Positions 18,680 through 27,217 are shown, numbered from the stretch's first letter. The stretch: 64,000 nucleotides of DNA from MTP4 sp052056915 (GCF_052056915.1 NZ_CP195119.1:2666001-2730000); one strand, 5' to 3'. Numbers and translations are program-made. Notes: a model not told the origin generated them from the sequence alone.

Positions 18680-18831
18680 AGCTCGGTTTTTATCTTTTTT
18701 CGGGGTAAGGGTGTCTTTCCTGAATGCGTTTCCATTCAAGAAAAAAAATCATTTCTTATTCTGGAATATTTTTGTCATGAAAGGTATTATCAGAAAATGC
18801 CTGTTATCTTATAACGTCCACATCTTGGGAG

Positions 18832-19665
18832 GTGGTCCCTCTGGATCTAACAAAAGTTTTAAAAGATATCAAAAACGGAACAATCGAGCTTGAAACCGCG
18901 GAAGAGCAGATTCGGTCCATGGGTTTTGTGAGTTACTCGAGCATTGCGAAGGTGGATACCCACAGGAAAAGTCGGACCGGGATAATGGAAGCAATCCTTG
19001 CCGACTGCAAGGAACCCGAAGACGTCGTGGAGATTGCAAAGGTCCTGGTCGCCGAGAGCGGAAGAGCCCTGATAACAAGGGTCTCGGAAAAGCACGTTGA
19101 AGCTCTCATGAAAGCATTCCCTCCCGAAAAGCTTGAGTTGAACAGGCGGGCTCGCACCGTAGTCGTTCATGATGGAACTCCTTCGCCGGTCACCGGTGGA
19201 GTTGTTGGGGTCATTTCCGCAGGCACGGCGGATATCCCTGCGGCTGAGGAAGCCAGGGTAGTGGCTTCCGAGATGGGCTGTGAGACCGTTGCCGTGTATG
19301 ATGTGGGAGTCGCAGGCATTCACAGGCTGATCCCCGAGCTTCAGAAGCTCAAAGCCAGGAACCCCGGAGCTATCGTTGTTGCCGCAGGAAGGGAGGGGAC
19401 TCTTCCCACCGTGGTCTCGGGGCTGGTCGATGTGCCGGTGATAGGACTGCCTGTTTCCACGGGATACGGGGCCGGCGGGGGAGGAGAAGCAGCTCTTCTC
19501 TCAATGCTTCAGTCCTGCTCAATCATCTCTGTAGTGAACATCGATGCCGGTTTTGTAGCCGGGGCTTTTGCAGCCCGTATAGCGAATTTGATCGCAGCTG
19601 CTGCAGGAACCAGCTTTAAGAAGGAAAACAGGGATGAAAAAGAAGAATATAAAGCAGGAAAATAA
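18832..19665 (+). CDS. larB: LarB-type carboxylase/hydrolase of nickel-pincer cofactor synthesis
   Basis: A 277-residue LarB homologue. LarB carboxylates and hydrolyses nicotinic acid adenine dinucleotide, the first step to the nickel-pincer nucleotide cofactor of lactate racemase-type enzymes. Its C-terminal half is PurE-like, with VGVISAGTADIPAAEEA (about 123-139), VAAGREGTLPTVVSGLVD and LPVSTGYGAGGGGEAAL. The start is uncertain. GTG 18832 lies inside the ribosome site GGAGGTG (18828-18834); the codon ideally placed six bases after that site is CTG 18841, giving a protein that begins LDLTKVL. Its 3' end overlaps the open frame of larC. Confidence 0.85.
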   Translation: MVPLDLTKVLKDIKNGTIELETAEEQIRSMGFVSYSSIAKVDTHRKSRTGIMEAILADCKEPEDVVEIAKVLVAESGRALITRVSEKHVEALMKAFPPEKLELNRRARTVVVHDGTPSPVTGGVVGVISAGTADIPAAEEARVVASEMGCETVAVYDVGVAGIHRLIPELQKLKARNPGAIVVAAGREGTLPTVVSGLVDVPVIGLPVSTGYGAGGGGEAALLSMLQSCSIISVVNIDAGFVAGAFAARIANLIAAAAGTSFKKENRDEKEEYKAGK

Positions 19666-19723
19666 AAAGCAGGGAATTAAAGAACAGGAATTAATGAATA
19701 GCAGAGCTGCAGGCAGGAATTTC

Positions 19724-20914
19724 ATGAAAGCGTTGATTTTCAATCCTTTTTCAGGGGCTGCCGGGGACATGATCCTTGGCTGCACCCTTGACCTCGGGGC
19801 AGACCGGCAGTACGTCCGGGAATTGATAGAGGCTTCCGTAGATGTGTCCGTGGACATCCGGGAAGTTAAGAAAAAGGGCATAAAAGCCCTGGACGTCCGG
19901 ATAGGGGTGCCGGAAAAGGAAAAAGTCCGGAAATACCCCGAACTGATAGACATAATTAAGTCCGCAAAACTGCCTTCCCGTGTGGAAGTAAGTGCTCTTG
20001 ACATCTTTGCGAAGATGGCTGATGCCGAAGCTGCTGTCCACGGGTATTCAGACCTTGCAGACCTGCACTTCCACGAGGTCGGGCAAAGCGACGCGCTCGC
20101 TGATGTTATCGGCTCTTCGGCTGCGATCCATGCCCTTGGCTGTGACGCCGTTTACTGCACTCCTATCAATGTTGGCAGCGGAACGGTTGAATCTGCCCAC
20201 GGGACTCTTCCGGTACCAGCCCCTGCAACCCTTGAGATTCTCAGGAACGGAAAGCTCTTTTTCAGGGGGGGCAACGTGAAAAAAGAACTGCTCACTCCCA
20301 CCGGGGCCGCTGTCCTTTCCCATTTTGCAAAACCCCTGGAAACTTTCCCCCAGGGGAGAGTAATAGCGATAGGGTACGGAGCAGGGGATGCCGATCTGCC
20401 GGGGCCGAACGTGCTCCAGGGTATACTATCCGAGCCTGACTCCTGTCTTATTCAGGATACCATCGAGGTCCTGGAAACAAATGCGGACGACGTGAGCGGA
20501 GAAGTGCTCGGCAACCTCTTCGAGGAACTGCTTGCCATGGGTGCAAGGGACGTTGCGGTTATCCCCGCCACCATGAAAAAAGGCAGGCCTGCCCATGTCA
20601 TCAAGGTTATATGCAAACCCGAGGACAGCTCGAAACTTGCCCGAAAAATCATAACCGAAACCGGCTCCCTGGGTATCAGGGTGATGCCGTCCCGGCACCG
20701 GCTGATCGCCGCCCGGCAGATCGAGCTGATCAGGATCGATGTTGCCGGAGAGGAGTTTGAAGTGGCTGTCAAGGTAGCCAGGGACTCTGAAGGGGTCCTG
20801 CTCAACATCTCCGCGGAGTTTGAGGACTGCAAACAGGTCGCAAGAAAGTCCGGGACTCCGGTAAAAGAGGTCATGCGGAGAGCCGAAGAAGTCGCATGGA
20901 AACTTTTTTCCTGA
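19724..20914 (+). CDS. larC: LarC nickel insertion protein (full length)
   Basis: About 396 residues from ATG 19724. LarC loads nickel onto the dithiolated pyridinium nucleotide to make the nickel-pincer cofactor. The N-terminal half has the family start FNPFSGAAGDMILG (residues 5-18), LHFHEVGQSDALADVIG and the VGSGTVESAHGTLPVPAPAT signature. The C-terminal half has LETNADDVSGE and TMKKGRPAHVI. The frame stays open upstream to 19634, but the extra 30 residues are Lys/Asn-rich and unlike the family, so ATG 19724 is chosen. LarA (racemase) and LarE (sulfur transferase) are not in the window, so the enzyme that uses the cofactor must lie elsewhere. Confidence 0.88.
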   Translation: MKALIFNPFSGAAGDMILGCTLDLGADRQYVRELIEASVDVSVDIREVKKKGIKALDVRIGVPEKEKVRKYPELIDIIKSAKLPSRVEVSALDIFAKMADAEAAVHGYSDLADLHFHEVGQSDALADVIGSSAAIHALGCDAVYCTPINVGSGTVESAHGTLPVPAPATLEILRNGKLFFRGGNVKKELLTPTGAAVLSHFAKPLETFPQGRVIAIGYGAGDADLPGPNVLQGILSEPDSCLIQDTIEVLETNADDVSGEVLGNLFEELLAMGARDVAVIPATMKKGRPAHVIKVICKPEDSSKLARKIITETGSLGIRVMPSRHRLIAARQIELIRIDVAGEEFEVAVKVARDSEGVLLNISAEFEDCKQVARKSGTPVKEVMRRAEEVAWKLFS

Positions 20915-20993
20915 ATTTCGATTCTAGCTGAACCTGGGGGGATCGTACTTAACCCGGGCAAATCAGGCCGGATCAATTTATCAGGTCAAATAT

Positions 20994-21839
20994 TCAATCC
21001 AAGCTTTCAATAAAGTGGGCTATGATCCTTTTGGAAAGCCCTATTTTTGAAGGAAGAGGCGGAAGTTTTTCTACAGGGAACCAGCAGGCATCTTCGATTT
21101 CCTCATGGTTCACTAAAACTTCTCCTCCCGCATATTTTGCTGTGAAGCCCAGCATCAGGGTGTGAGGGAAGGGCCAGGGCTGGCTCCCGAAATATTTCAG
21201 GTCCTTTATGCTGACCCCTACTTCTTCCCTCACCTCCCTTTCTGCGGCTTCTTCCACGGTTTCTCCGGGTTCGACAAAACCAGCCACCAGGCAGTAGGCC
21301 CCGGGAGGAAATCGGGGAGACCTGGCAAGCAGCAATTCTTTTTCCCTTGAGATAAGTACAATTACCGCAGGTGTAACCCTGGGATAATACCGGGCTCCAC
21401 AGTCAGGGCATTGCCTGGCCCGGTCTTCTTTTCTCAGGAATGTACTGGTTCCGCAGAAGCTGCAATACTGATGTGCCCGGTTCCATTCCATTACCTGGAC
21501 AGCCATTCCTGTGACTCCCAGGAGGTCGGCTTTCAGCTTTCCGTAGAGTCGGGGGAGTTCCAGAAACTCCATGTTTTCCGGAGCTTCTACTTCCTCTTCC
21601 AGCTCAAGGGAATAGCAGGGTATGTTGTCAAAGGTCCCCAAGTACTGCTACCTGCAAACGGGAAGTTTTGATCTCTCAAGGTCCTGCTGGTATGGGATTT
21701 CCGAAACCCCTCCTGCAGGTTTCCATACAAGTAGCCTGCGCCTGCTGAAGGCGAAGCACAGTGGGTTTTTGTCGGGGGATTCCGGAGGTTTGAGCCCAAA
21801 TGTGAACCTCCGGTCCGACAGGTGGAATTCCCTTTGCAT
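20994..21839 (-). CDS. nudC: NudC-like NADH pyrophosphatase with internal UAG (possible pyrrolysine)
   Basis: From ATG 21839 the frame runs 63 codons, meets UAG (21648-21650), then continues without a shift to a TGA at 20994. Read through, it gives about 281 residues with the full NudC plan: an N-terminal domain, QYLGTFDNIPCY just after the UAG, zinc ribbon (CSFCG, CPDCG), Nudix box (GFVEPGETVEEAAEREVREE) and the diagnostic SQPWPFP. NudC cleaves NAD(H) and can decap NAD-capped RNA. Starting at TTG 21641 would remove the N-terminal domain. Methanosarcina decodes UAG as pyrrolysine, so readthrough is plausible. The alternatives are a nonsense mutation or a shortened protein started at 21641. 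No clear ribosome site precedes ATG 21839. Confidence 0.7.
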
Positions 21840-22194
21840 AGCTATCGCTCGATGCGTTTCTGGTCCGGGAAAGTTTTTCCTTAAACAAAATTAAAAAATA
21901 ATTCATTTAATATTTAATTCAGATTTAATGTCTAATTCACGCTTCAAATCGAAGTTACACTTTCTACCAATACTTATTTTGGTTTACATCCTTTAAGTCC
22001 CTTTTTATATTGACGGGCAATTATATCCTGCATTTCTATAAATCTTAAATCTGATTTCTGTAATCATGCCCGAAACATGATAAAAAGGATAGGATGTTAG
22101 AATGAGGGTCTGATAAGGTTTAAATCTGATAGAATAAGATCCAGATACGGTTTAAATCTGGTAAAATAAAAATTGGTTGGGATGAAGCTCTCTG
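21840..22194. other. Spacer upstream of nudC
   Basis: No gene is seen. It contains AT-rich TATA-like stretches and two copies of a roughly 36-bp imperfect repeat around GGTTTAAATCTG (about 22115-22170). Confidence 0.45.
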
Positions 22195-22310
22195 CTCTGA
22201 GCTTTCCCTGGAGTGCAGGAGTTCGGTGTTTAGGCCGCTTGCGCGGCTTTGCAGATTGTGTTGTGGCCCACTTCGGTTTAGAGGGTACCTTTCCTGACCC
22301 GGCCTGCCGG
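22195..22310 (-). pseudogene. Remnant of asd 3' end
   Basis: The plus-strand text CTGGAGTGCAGGAGTTC and GATTGTGTTGTGGCCCA recurs from the 3' end of the intact asd gene about 520 bp away. Translated on the minus strand, pieces of the Asd C-terminus can be recognised in two different frames: GHNTI in one and LNTELLHS in another (intact gene: GHNTI and LNAELLHS). The copy is therefore broken. It flanks the small membrane protein gene together with intact asd, suggesting a local duplication. Confidence 0.7.
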
Positions 22311-22339
22311 GATTTTTAAAAACCCTGAAATTACCGTAA

Positions 22340-22579
22340 TTATGAAAGAATTTTGTCCAGTAAGTCATCGAGCTTTTTGTTTTCCATTAATGCAGGCAAT
22401 AATATTGACAACCCGATTATGACAACATTAAACACTAAAAAATCGGACGGAGCCATCGCCTCGTGTCCCTTTAATGTGCCAACTCTGTCAATGCCGTAAA
22501 TTATCAGGTTGCCTGCTATAAGGCTGAGGCTGTATATCATAAAGAATTTAAAGAACTCCAGTGATTTTATTTTACTCAT
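22340..22579 (-). CDS. Small two-helix membrane protein, unknown function
   Basis: A 79-residue protein with two predicted membrane helices (about residues 10-30 and 45-64) joined by a short polar loop (GIDRVGTLKGHEAMAP), and a charged tail (ENKKLDDLLDKILS). I do not recognise a family, though the pattern looks like small archaeal membrane proteins of unknown role. It sits downstream of asd and just before an asd remnant on the same strand, so it may have arrived with or been trapped by the asd duplication. Confidence 0.6.
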   Translation of the reverse strand: MSKIKSLEFFKFFMIYSLSLIAGNLIIYGIDRVGTLKGHEAMAPSDFLVFNVVIIGLSILLPALMENKKLDDLLDKILS

Positions 22580-22711
22580 ATATGCCCTACTTCCTGCAAA
22601 TAAAGAGAATATTTCTCCACAACCAGAAGCGAATTACCAGCTGCAGAGAAAGTTCTGGCGGCATGCTCAGGAGCGCTGCCTGCTTTTTCCTGAATGCCTG
22701 TTTTTCCAGGA

Positions 22712-23740
22712 TTACAGTTTTCCCATGGAGTGCAGGAGTTCCGCATTCAGGACACTTGCCCCTGCGGCTCCGCGGATTGTGTTGTGGCCCATAGCGATGT
22801 AGCGGATGCCTTCCCTGATCCTGCCAACGGAGACGCTCATGCCGTCGCCCATGTTGCGGTCCAGGCGCGGCTGGGGACGATCGACTTCGTCCCGCACGAT
22901 AAGGGCTTTTGCGGGTTCTGAGGGGAGGTCTCCCAGTTTCGGGTCGAAGCTCAGGAAGGCTTCCCTTACTTCCTCGGGGCTGGGGTTTGCTTCCATGCCT
23001 GCCCAGATGGCTTCCGTATGCCCGTCAATTACCGGGACCCTGTGGCAGGAAGCGCTTACTTTTATGTCTGCAGGTGAGATTTCCGCACCGTTGAATTCTC
23101 CAAGGAGCTTCAGGGGTTCGGTCTCCATTTTATTCTCTTCGTTTCCGATGTATGGGACCACGTTGTCGTAGATTGCCATTGCCGGGATCCCGGCAAACCC
23201 GGCTCCAGAGATTGCCTGCATTGTGGCGACCTGGATTGACTCGAGCCCGAACTGCATCAGGGGTTTCAGGCTCACTGTCATGACGATGGTGGAGCAGTTG
23301 GGGTTTGTGATGATATACCCGTCCCATCCCCTGTTGTCCTGCTGGACTTCAAGGAGCCCCAGGTGTTCGGGGTTTACCTCGGGGATTACAAGGGGGATGT
23401 CTGTTTCCATCCTGTAGGCTGAGGCGTTACTTGCAACTGCAAAGCCAGCTTTTGCAAAGTCCGGTTCGACAGTGAGGGCAAGGTCTGCAGGGAGAGCCGA
23501 AAATACCACGTCGGCGTCCACGGCTTTTGGGTCAACAGGGACCACTTCGATGTCGGCCACGTTTTCCGGCATCGGGGTGTCAAGCCTCCAGTTTGCTGCG
23601 TTTTTATACGTTTTTCCGGCGCTTCTCTCGGATGCTGCAAGGGCTGTGATCTCAAACCAGGGATGGTTTGCCAGTGCTTCTATGAACCGCTGCCCTACAG
23701 CACCGGTGGCGCCTAAAATACCCGCTTTAACTGCTGCCAT
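22712..23740 (-). CDS. asd: Aspartate-semialdehyde dehydrogenase
   Basis: A 342-residue enzyme that reduces aspartyl phosphate to aspartate semialdehyde with NADPH, the branch step to lysine, threonine and methionine. It opens with the nucleotide-binding GILGATGAVGQRF. The catalytic Cys lies in the TNPNCSTIVM segment (about 149-158), and SASCHRVPVIDGHTEAIW carries the active-site His region. The C-terminus (GHNTIRGAAGASVLNAELL) is typical. ATG 23740 has GGAGGT nine bases upstream. A broken copy of its 3' end lies downstream. Confidence 0.95.
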   Translation of the reverse strand: MAAVKAGILGATGAVGQRFIEALANHPWFEITALAASERSAGKTYKNAANWRLDTPMPENVADIEVVPVDPKAVDADVVFSALPADLALTVEPDFAKAGFAVASNASAYRMETDIPLVIPEVNPEHLGLLEVQQDNRGWDGYIITNPNCSTIVMTVSLKPLMQFGLESIQVATMQAISGAGFAGIPAMAIYDNVVPYIGNEENKMETEPLKLLGEFNGAEISPADIKVSASCHRVPVIDGHTEAIWAGMEANPSPEEVREAFLSFDPKLGDLPSEPAKALIVRDEVDRPQPRLDRNMGDGMSVSVGRIREGIRYIAMGHNTIRGAAGASVLNAELLHSMGKL

Positions 23741-23827
23741 CTAAAAAAATACCTCCGTAGAGAAAGAAATAATTCGATAAAAATGAAAAAGAAAAATGGA
23801 ATAAAAAATTATTCCAAGCTGATTGTT

Positions 23828-24010
23828 TTATTCTTCTACCTTGATTGCGTCATTCGGGCATGCTTCTTCGCATGCACCACATTCTACACATTCGTCCTGG
23901 TCGACGACTGCGATTCCTTTGTCATCGTCGAGGGTGATTGCTTCTGAGGGACATTCATCGACACAGGTTCCGCATCCGGAACATTCTTCCTCGTTAACTA
24001 TTGCTGGCAT
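23828..24010 (-). CDS. 2[4Fe-4S] ferredoxin
   Basis: A 60-residue bacterial-type ferredoxin with two CxxCxxCxxxC motifs (CSGCGTCVDEC at about 10-20 and CVECGACEEAC at about 41-51), acidic throughout. It is a small soluble electron carrier of the kind used in methanogenesis and CO2 reduction. The start ATG 24010 is supported by GGAGTG upstream. It lies 87 bases upstream of asd on the same strand, but there is no obvious metabolic link. Confidence 0.93.
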   Translation of the reverse strand: MPAIVNEEECSGCGTCVDECPSEAITLDDDKGIAVVDQDECVECGACEEACPNDAIKVEE

Positions 24011-24483
24011 ATTTATTCACACTCCTTTTGTTTATCATTCGATATGTATTCTGGAAATTAGACAGGGGCGTTTTTGAAACTTCCATAGAATATCGAAAAC
24101 TTAGTCATTACGCCATTACTCCGAAAAACATAAAAACTTATCGCTTTTTAGTAAAAAGCAAGTCCACTGGTTTGGTAGATAAAAGGTGCCGCATGATCTC
24201 TAAAATTATATTTCCTGAAGTATGGAATGAAATGAATAGAAATGAACGTATGGATTTAAAAGGAATAATTCACGGAACTGATAACCGGTATAAATCCATT
24301 AGGGCAATTTCATTAAGGTAATTATATGTAAGGAATTCAAAGAGGAATAAATCTAAAAAAGAATGAACTTTTTCCTTTTGTCTGTGCCTGGGGCTATTTT
24401 TCTTGAATTTGATTTCGATTTCCAGGTCCTTTTTTTCAGTACTCAGGCTTCAATTAGGGCTCCAGATTTTAACCCTTTGGCCC
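24011..24483. other. Spacer upstream of ferredoxin gene
   Basis: It holds the ferredoxin promoter region. A plus-strand open frame at 24001-24321 shows no recognisable domain and starts on top of the ferredoxin start codon, so I do not accept it. Nothing else is visible. Confidence 0.4.
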
Positions 24484-24798
24484 TTAAATCCTTAATCCTG
24501 ACTCATGTACTGTAATTCCTTGGGGGTCCGTCAGGTGATATTTTCCCCCTTCGTCCTTAAGGATCCCTTCCTTGAGCAAGAGGTCCATGTGGTATTTATA
24601 CATGAAGTCATTAAGGCCTGATTTCTCCCTTAATTCTTCTTTTTTTATTCCGGAAAAACCTACAATCCTCACGAGTTTTCTCCTCTCGGAATTAAGGGCG
24701 ACCTTTCCCATCATTACATGGTCTTTTTTAACAGCTTCAGCTTCACTTGGCTCCTTCTCGGAATTTATGTAGGCTTCAAGTTCGTCTTCTTCTTGCAT
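24484..24798 (-). CDS. Small winged-helix DNA-binding protein
   Basis: A 104-residue protein with an acidic N-terminal arm (about 25 residues) and a winged-helix-like core: LNSERRKLVRIVGF, KKEELREKSGLNDFMYKYHMDLLLKEGILKDEGGKYHLT. It is related in length and layout to the 104-residue protein at 26.7 kb (GKTKEELLNETGLDEATLKFHTEVLINADFI). Both lie on either side of the CobW-type gene on the same strand. The role is probably transcriptional, target unknown. ATG 24798 follows GGAG by about eight bases. Confidence 0.6.
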   Translation of the reverse strand: MQEEDELEAYINSEKEPSEAEAVKKDHVMMGKVALNSERRKLVRIVGFSGIKKEELREKSGLNDFMYKYHMDLLLKEGILKDEGGKYHLTDPQGITVHESGLRI

Positions 24799-25082
24799 AT
24801 CAATACTCCATATATTATAGAGTTTTTAATCATCATACTATTTCTGTTTTTTTAATTTACAATCTTTTTTTTTAGCTGTTTTTTCTCAAGCAGAGAAACT
24901 CTTTTGCAAAAACCCGGTATTTTGGCAAAGTTTTTTGGGATAAAACACTGACGTTTCTTCTAAGATCTCTGCTTTTTCAGGGGATATGAGTACTGAATGC
25001 TTCTGCTTTACTGGTGGTGGGGAAAGGTGCAAGGGTAGGGAAAATTCCTGGTCACAAGGTAGTTGAGAAAATCAGCTCAATG

Positions 25083-25135
25083 CTAATGGTGTTCATGTTC
25101 ATGATGTTCATTTTTATGTTCTACTTTTTCAAAGC
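25083..25135 (-). pseudogene. Frameshifted His-rich tail of the CobW-type gene
   Basis: Just beyond the CobW stop codon, another reading frame continues a metal-binding tail: EHAHEAGISFEKVEHKN followed by EHHEHEHH and a UAG at 25083-25085. The segment AGISFEKVEHK mirrors AGLPFEKMEQK inside the intact frame, so the tail is a diverged duplicate. The shift falls near 25160-25175. It may be a recent indel, a sequence error or programmed frameshifting. Confidence 0.5.
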
Positions 25136-26206
25136 TTATTCCGGCTTCATGAGCGTGTTCATGTCCACTCTCGTTCCGTGTCCGTGTCCATGTCCTTTCT
25201 GCTCCATTTTTTCGAATGGGAGTCCTGCTTCCTGGAGTTTGTCTTCTATGGACCTTTCCACGATTTCCGTCAGCTCTTCTTTTGGGACTTTTGTGATTGC
25301 GGAAAGCAGTCTCAATTCGGGCTTTTCACTCTTCCGGTTCAGGACCAGCTCCACCTGAGGGGCCTCTTTCGAGGAGGTTACGCTGCCTTTGACCACGGAT
25401 TCCGGGAGTTTGATGGAAAGCTTCACATGACCTATGAATCCTGGGTTTATTTCACTTACCCGGTTCCGGATATTTAGCAGGCTCTCTTCAGCAAGGACAA
25501 TGCCTTTTTCCGGGTCAAGGGCGGAAGCCAGGGTATAACGGGTTGAAAACGTCGAAACTTCTGAGACTTCAATGGAGTTTTGTTTCTCTGAAGAGGGTTT
25601 TTCAAGTCCCGGAACTGCGAGGTGGCTCAGCAGGCTTTCGAACTGTTCGTCTCCTTTTTTTGCAGAGAATTTGAGGACCATGGCTTCGCTGTTCAGTTCC
25701 GAAAGCATCTTTTCCGTGGCAAGGACTCGCTTCCCGGGGGCTGTATCCAGCTTATTTATGCCCAGGATCTCGGCTTCCCTTATCTGGGTTTCAATAAACC
25801 TGGGGATCTCACTGACTTCGGTCCCGAAACGGCAGGGGTCTACCAGAGTCACCACAGGGGCAAAGGAAAGTTCGGAAAGCCCCATATTCTTGATTTCTTC
25901 CCTGATCTGTCCCGGGAAGGCTATCCCGGTGGGCTCGATGATGACCACATCAGGCTTGAATTCTTCTTCCAGGGTCTGGAGGGTGTATTGCATGCTGATT
26001 TTAAGTGTGCAGCAAATGCAGCCGCTGGTCAGTTCCTCGGTCGTGATACCGGTTCCCGATAAGGTGTCTCCATCAAGCCCGATTTCTCCGATCTCGTTTA
26101 CTATGATGGCAATCCGCTTTCCCGAATCGCTAAGCTGCCTGCTGAGTTTCAGTATGGTGGTGGTTTTCCCGCTTCCCAGAAAACCTCCTATGATCATTAC
26201 TTTCAT
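25136..26206 (-). CDS. CobW/G3E-family GTPase, metal chaperone
   Basis: A 356-residue G3E GTPase of the CobW type. It has Walker A (GGFLGSGKTT, residues 7-16), the CxCC metal site (GCICC, about 61-65), IEPTG (about 90-94) and the base-recognition NKLD region. A C-terminal CobW domain and a His-rich GHGHGHG stretch follow. Such proteins use GTP hydrolysis to pass Zn, Co or Fe to target enzymes. The His tail is cut short by a frameshift, and the other frame adds about ten more His (separate entry). Small winged-helix genes flank it, and the nearby corrinoid-dependent genes make cobalt a candidate metal, although zinc for MtaB is equally possible. Confidence 0.87.
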   Translation of the reverse strand: MKVMIIGGFLGSGKTTTILKLSRQLSDSGKRIAIIVNEIGEIGLDGDTLSGTGITTEELTSGCICCTLKISMQYTLQTLEEEFKPDVVIIEPTGIAFPGQIREEIKNMGLSELSFAPVVTLVDPCRFGTEVSEIPRFIETQIREAEILGINKLDTAPGKRVLATEKMLSELNSEAMVLKFSAKKGDEQFESLLSHLAVPGLEKPSSEKQNSIEVSEVSTFSTRYTLASALDPEKGIVLAEESLLNIRNRVSEINPGFIGHVKLSIKLPESVVKGSVTSSKEAPQVELVLNRKSEKPELRLLSAITKVPKEELTEIVERSIEDKLQEAGLPFEKMEQKGHGHGHGTRVDMNTLMKPE

Positions 26207-26694
26207 TGTTTTTCCTTCCTTTCGTTGTTTTTTGTAAAATGGAATGTGTAAACAGAATTTTGTAATTCAATTTAGTGTAAATGGATTAATTCGGAGATTT
26301 TATATTAAATGTTAACGACGTGTACTATTACTAAATGAATATATTTACCAATATATAAAATATACAGACTCTTCTTCATAACACCTATTTCTTCTGACCT
26401 AATATTCCCTATCTGGTCATTTTTTAGTTTCCAGGAACGGATTAAGAAGAACATAGGGATACATTTTGATAGTCAACAGCTTAGGCGTAACTGGCATGTG
26501 GAAGGTTCTAATTCCCTTCTTGTTGTGCGCAGGCTACCAGAGTTTCTGCATGAGATACTTCTCCGCCCGTATACATCACCCCGAACCACCCTGGTTTGAC
26601 AGGTTTTTGCGGGTACGGATTTCCGAAGAGGGCTTTCTTGCAGGAAATCACGAGGTTTCAGGCCTTTAAAAAGAGTTAATTTATTTAAAAAAGT
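26207..26694. other. Spacer between CobW-type and winged-helix genes
   Basis: No credible gene. TATA-like stretches occur around 26337-26370. A 67-codon plus-strand frame at 26466 has no family features. Confidence 0.4.
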
Positions 26695-27009
26695 TTAAAG
26701 TTTTGGAAGCACGTTCAGCCCCAGTTCGGTCAGTTTGTAAACCTCTTTTTCATCCTGAAAAATAAAATCTGCGTTTATCAGGACCTCAGTATGGAATTTC
26801 AAAGTGGCTTCATCGAGGCCGGTTTCGTTCAGGAGTTCTTCTTTTGTCTTCCCGAGGAAACATATCCCGCGGACGATGTCCCTGCGTACTGGATTGGAGG
26901 CCGCATTGTATGTCCTTTCACACTTCTCCTGCAGCAGTTCTTCTTCCGTTTTTTCCTGTGAGTCGAGAAACAGGTCAATTTCGTCTTTTTCTTCCATAGT
27001 TTGGGCCAC
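26695..27009 (-). CDS. Small winged-helix DNA-binding protein, paralogue of the one at 24.5 kb
   Basis: A 104-residue protein with an acidic arm (MEEKDEIDLFLDSQEK) and a winged-helix core: ASNPVRRDIVRGICF, GKTKEELLNETGLDEATLKFHTEVL, then a beta-hairpin FQDEKEVYKLTELG. It shares the order of elements with the 104-residue protein at 24.5 kb. Such minimal ArsR/TrmB-like proteins are common archaeal regulators. The target is unknown; the CobW-type gene between the pair is the obvious candidate. Confidence 0.6.
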   Translation of the reverse strand: MAQTMEEKDEIDLFLDSQEKTEEELLQEKCERTYNAASNPVRRDIVRGICFLGKTKEELLNETGLDEATLKFHTEVLINADFIFQDEKEVYKLTELGLNVLPKL

Positions 27010-27217
27010 CCTGTAACAATAAAGTTATCATATCTTTGAAGATTGGAAGGGTTAATTTTATAATTATTTTGAGATCAATTTTATAGGCATTTTGAGGCCA
27101 TTTTATATGTATTTTGTTTTTTCAGGCTTCTTGCGTCCTGATATCCCTTTTTCAGGTTTGTTCCCTGGCTGAAGGGCTTTTCATTCCGGAAAGTTTGCTT
27201 GAAAAATGATTTTTTGC

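Noticed and set aside
22120..22368. 82-codon minus-strand frame near the asd remnant
   Set aside because: It contains only out-of-frame pieces of the asd end; better explained as a pseudogene.
24001..24321. 106-codon plus-strand frame
   Set aside because: It starts on top of the ferredoxin start region and shows no domain or codon pattern like real genes here.
26466..26669. 67-codon plus-strand frame
   Set aside because: No ribosome site, no homology pattern, odd composition.
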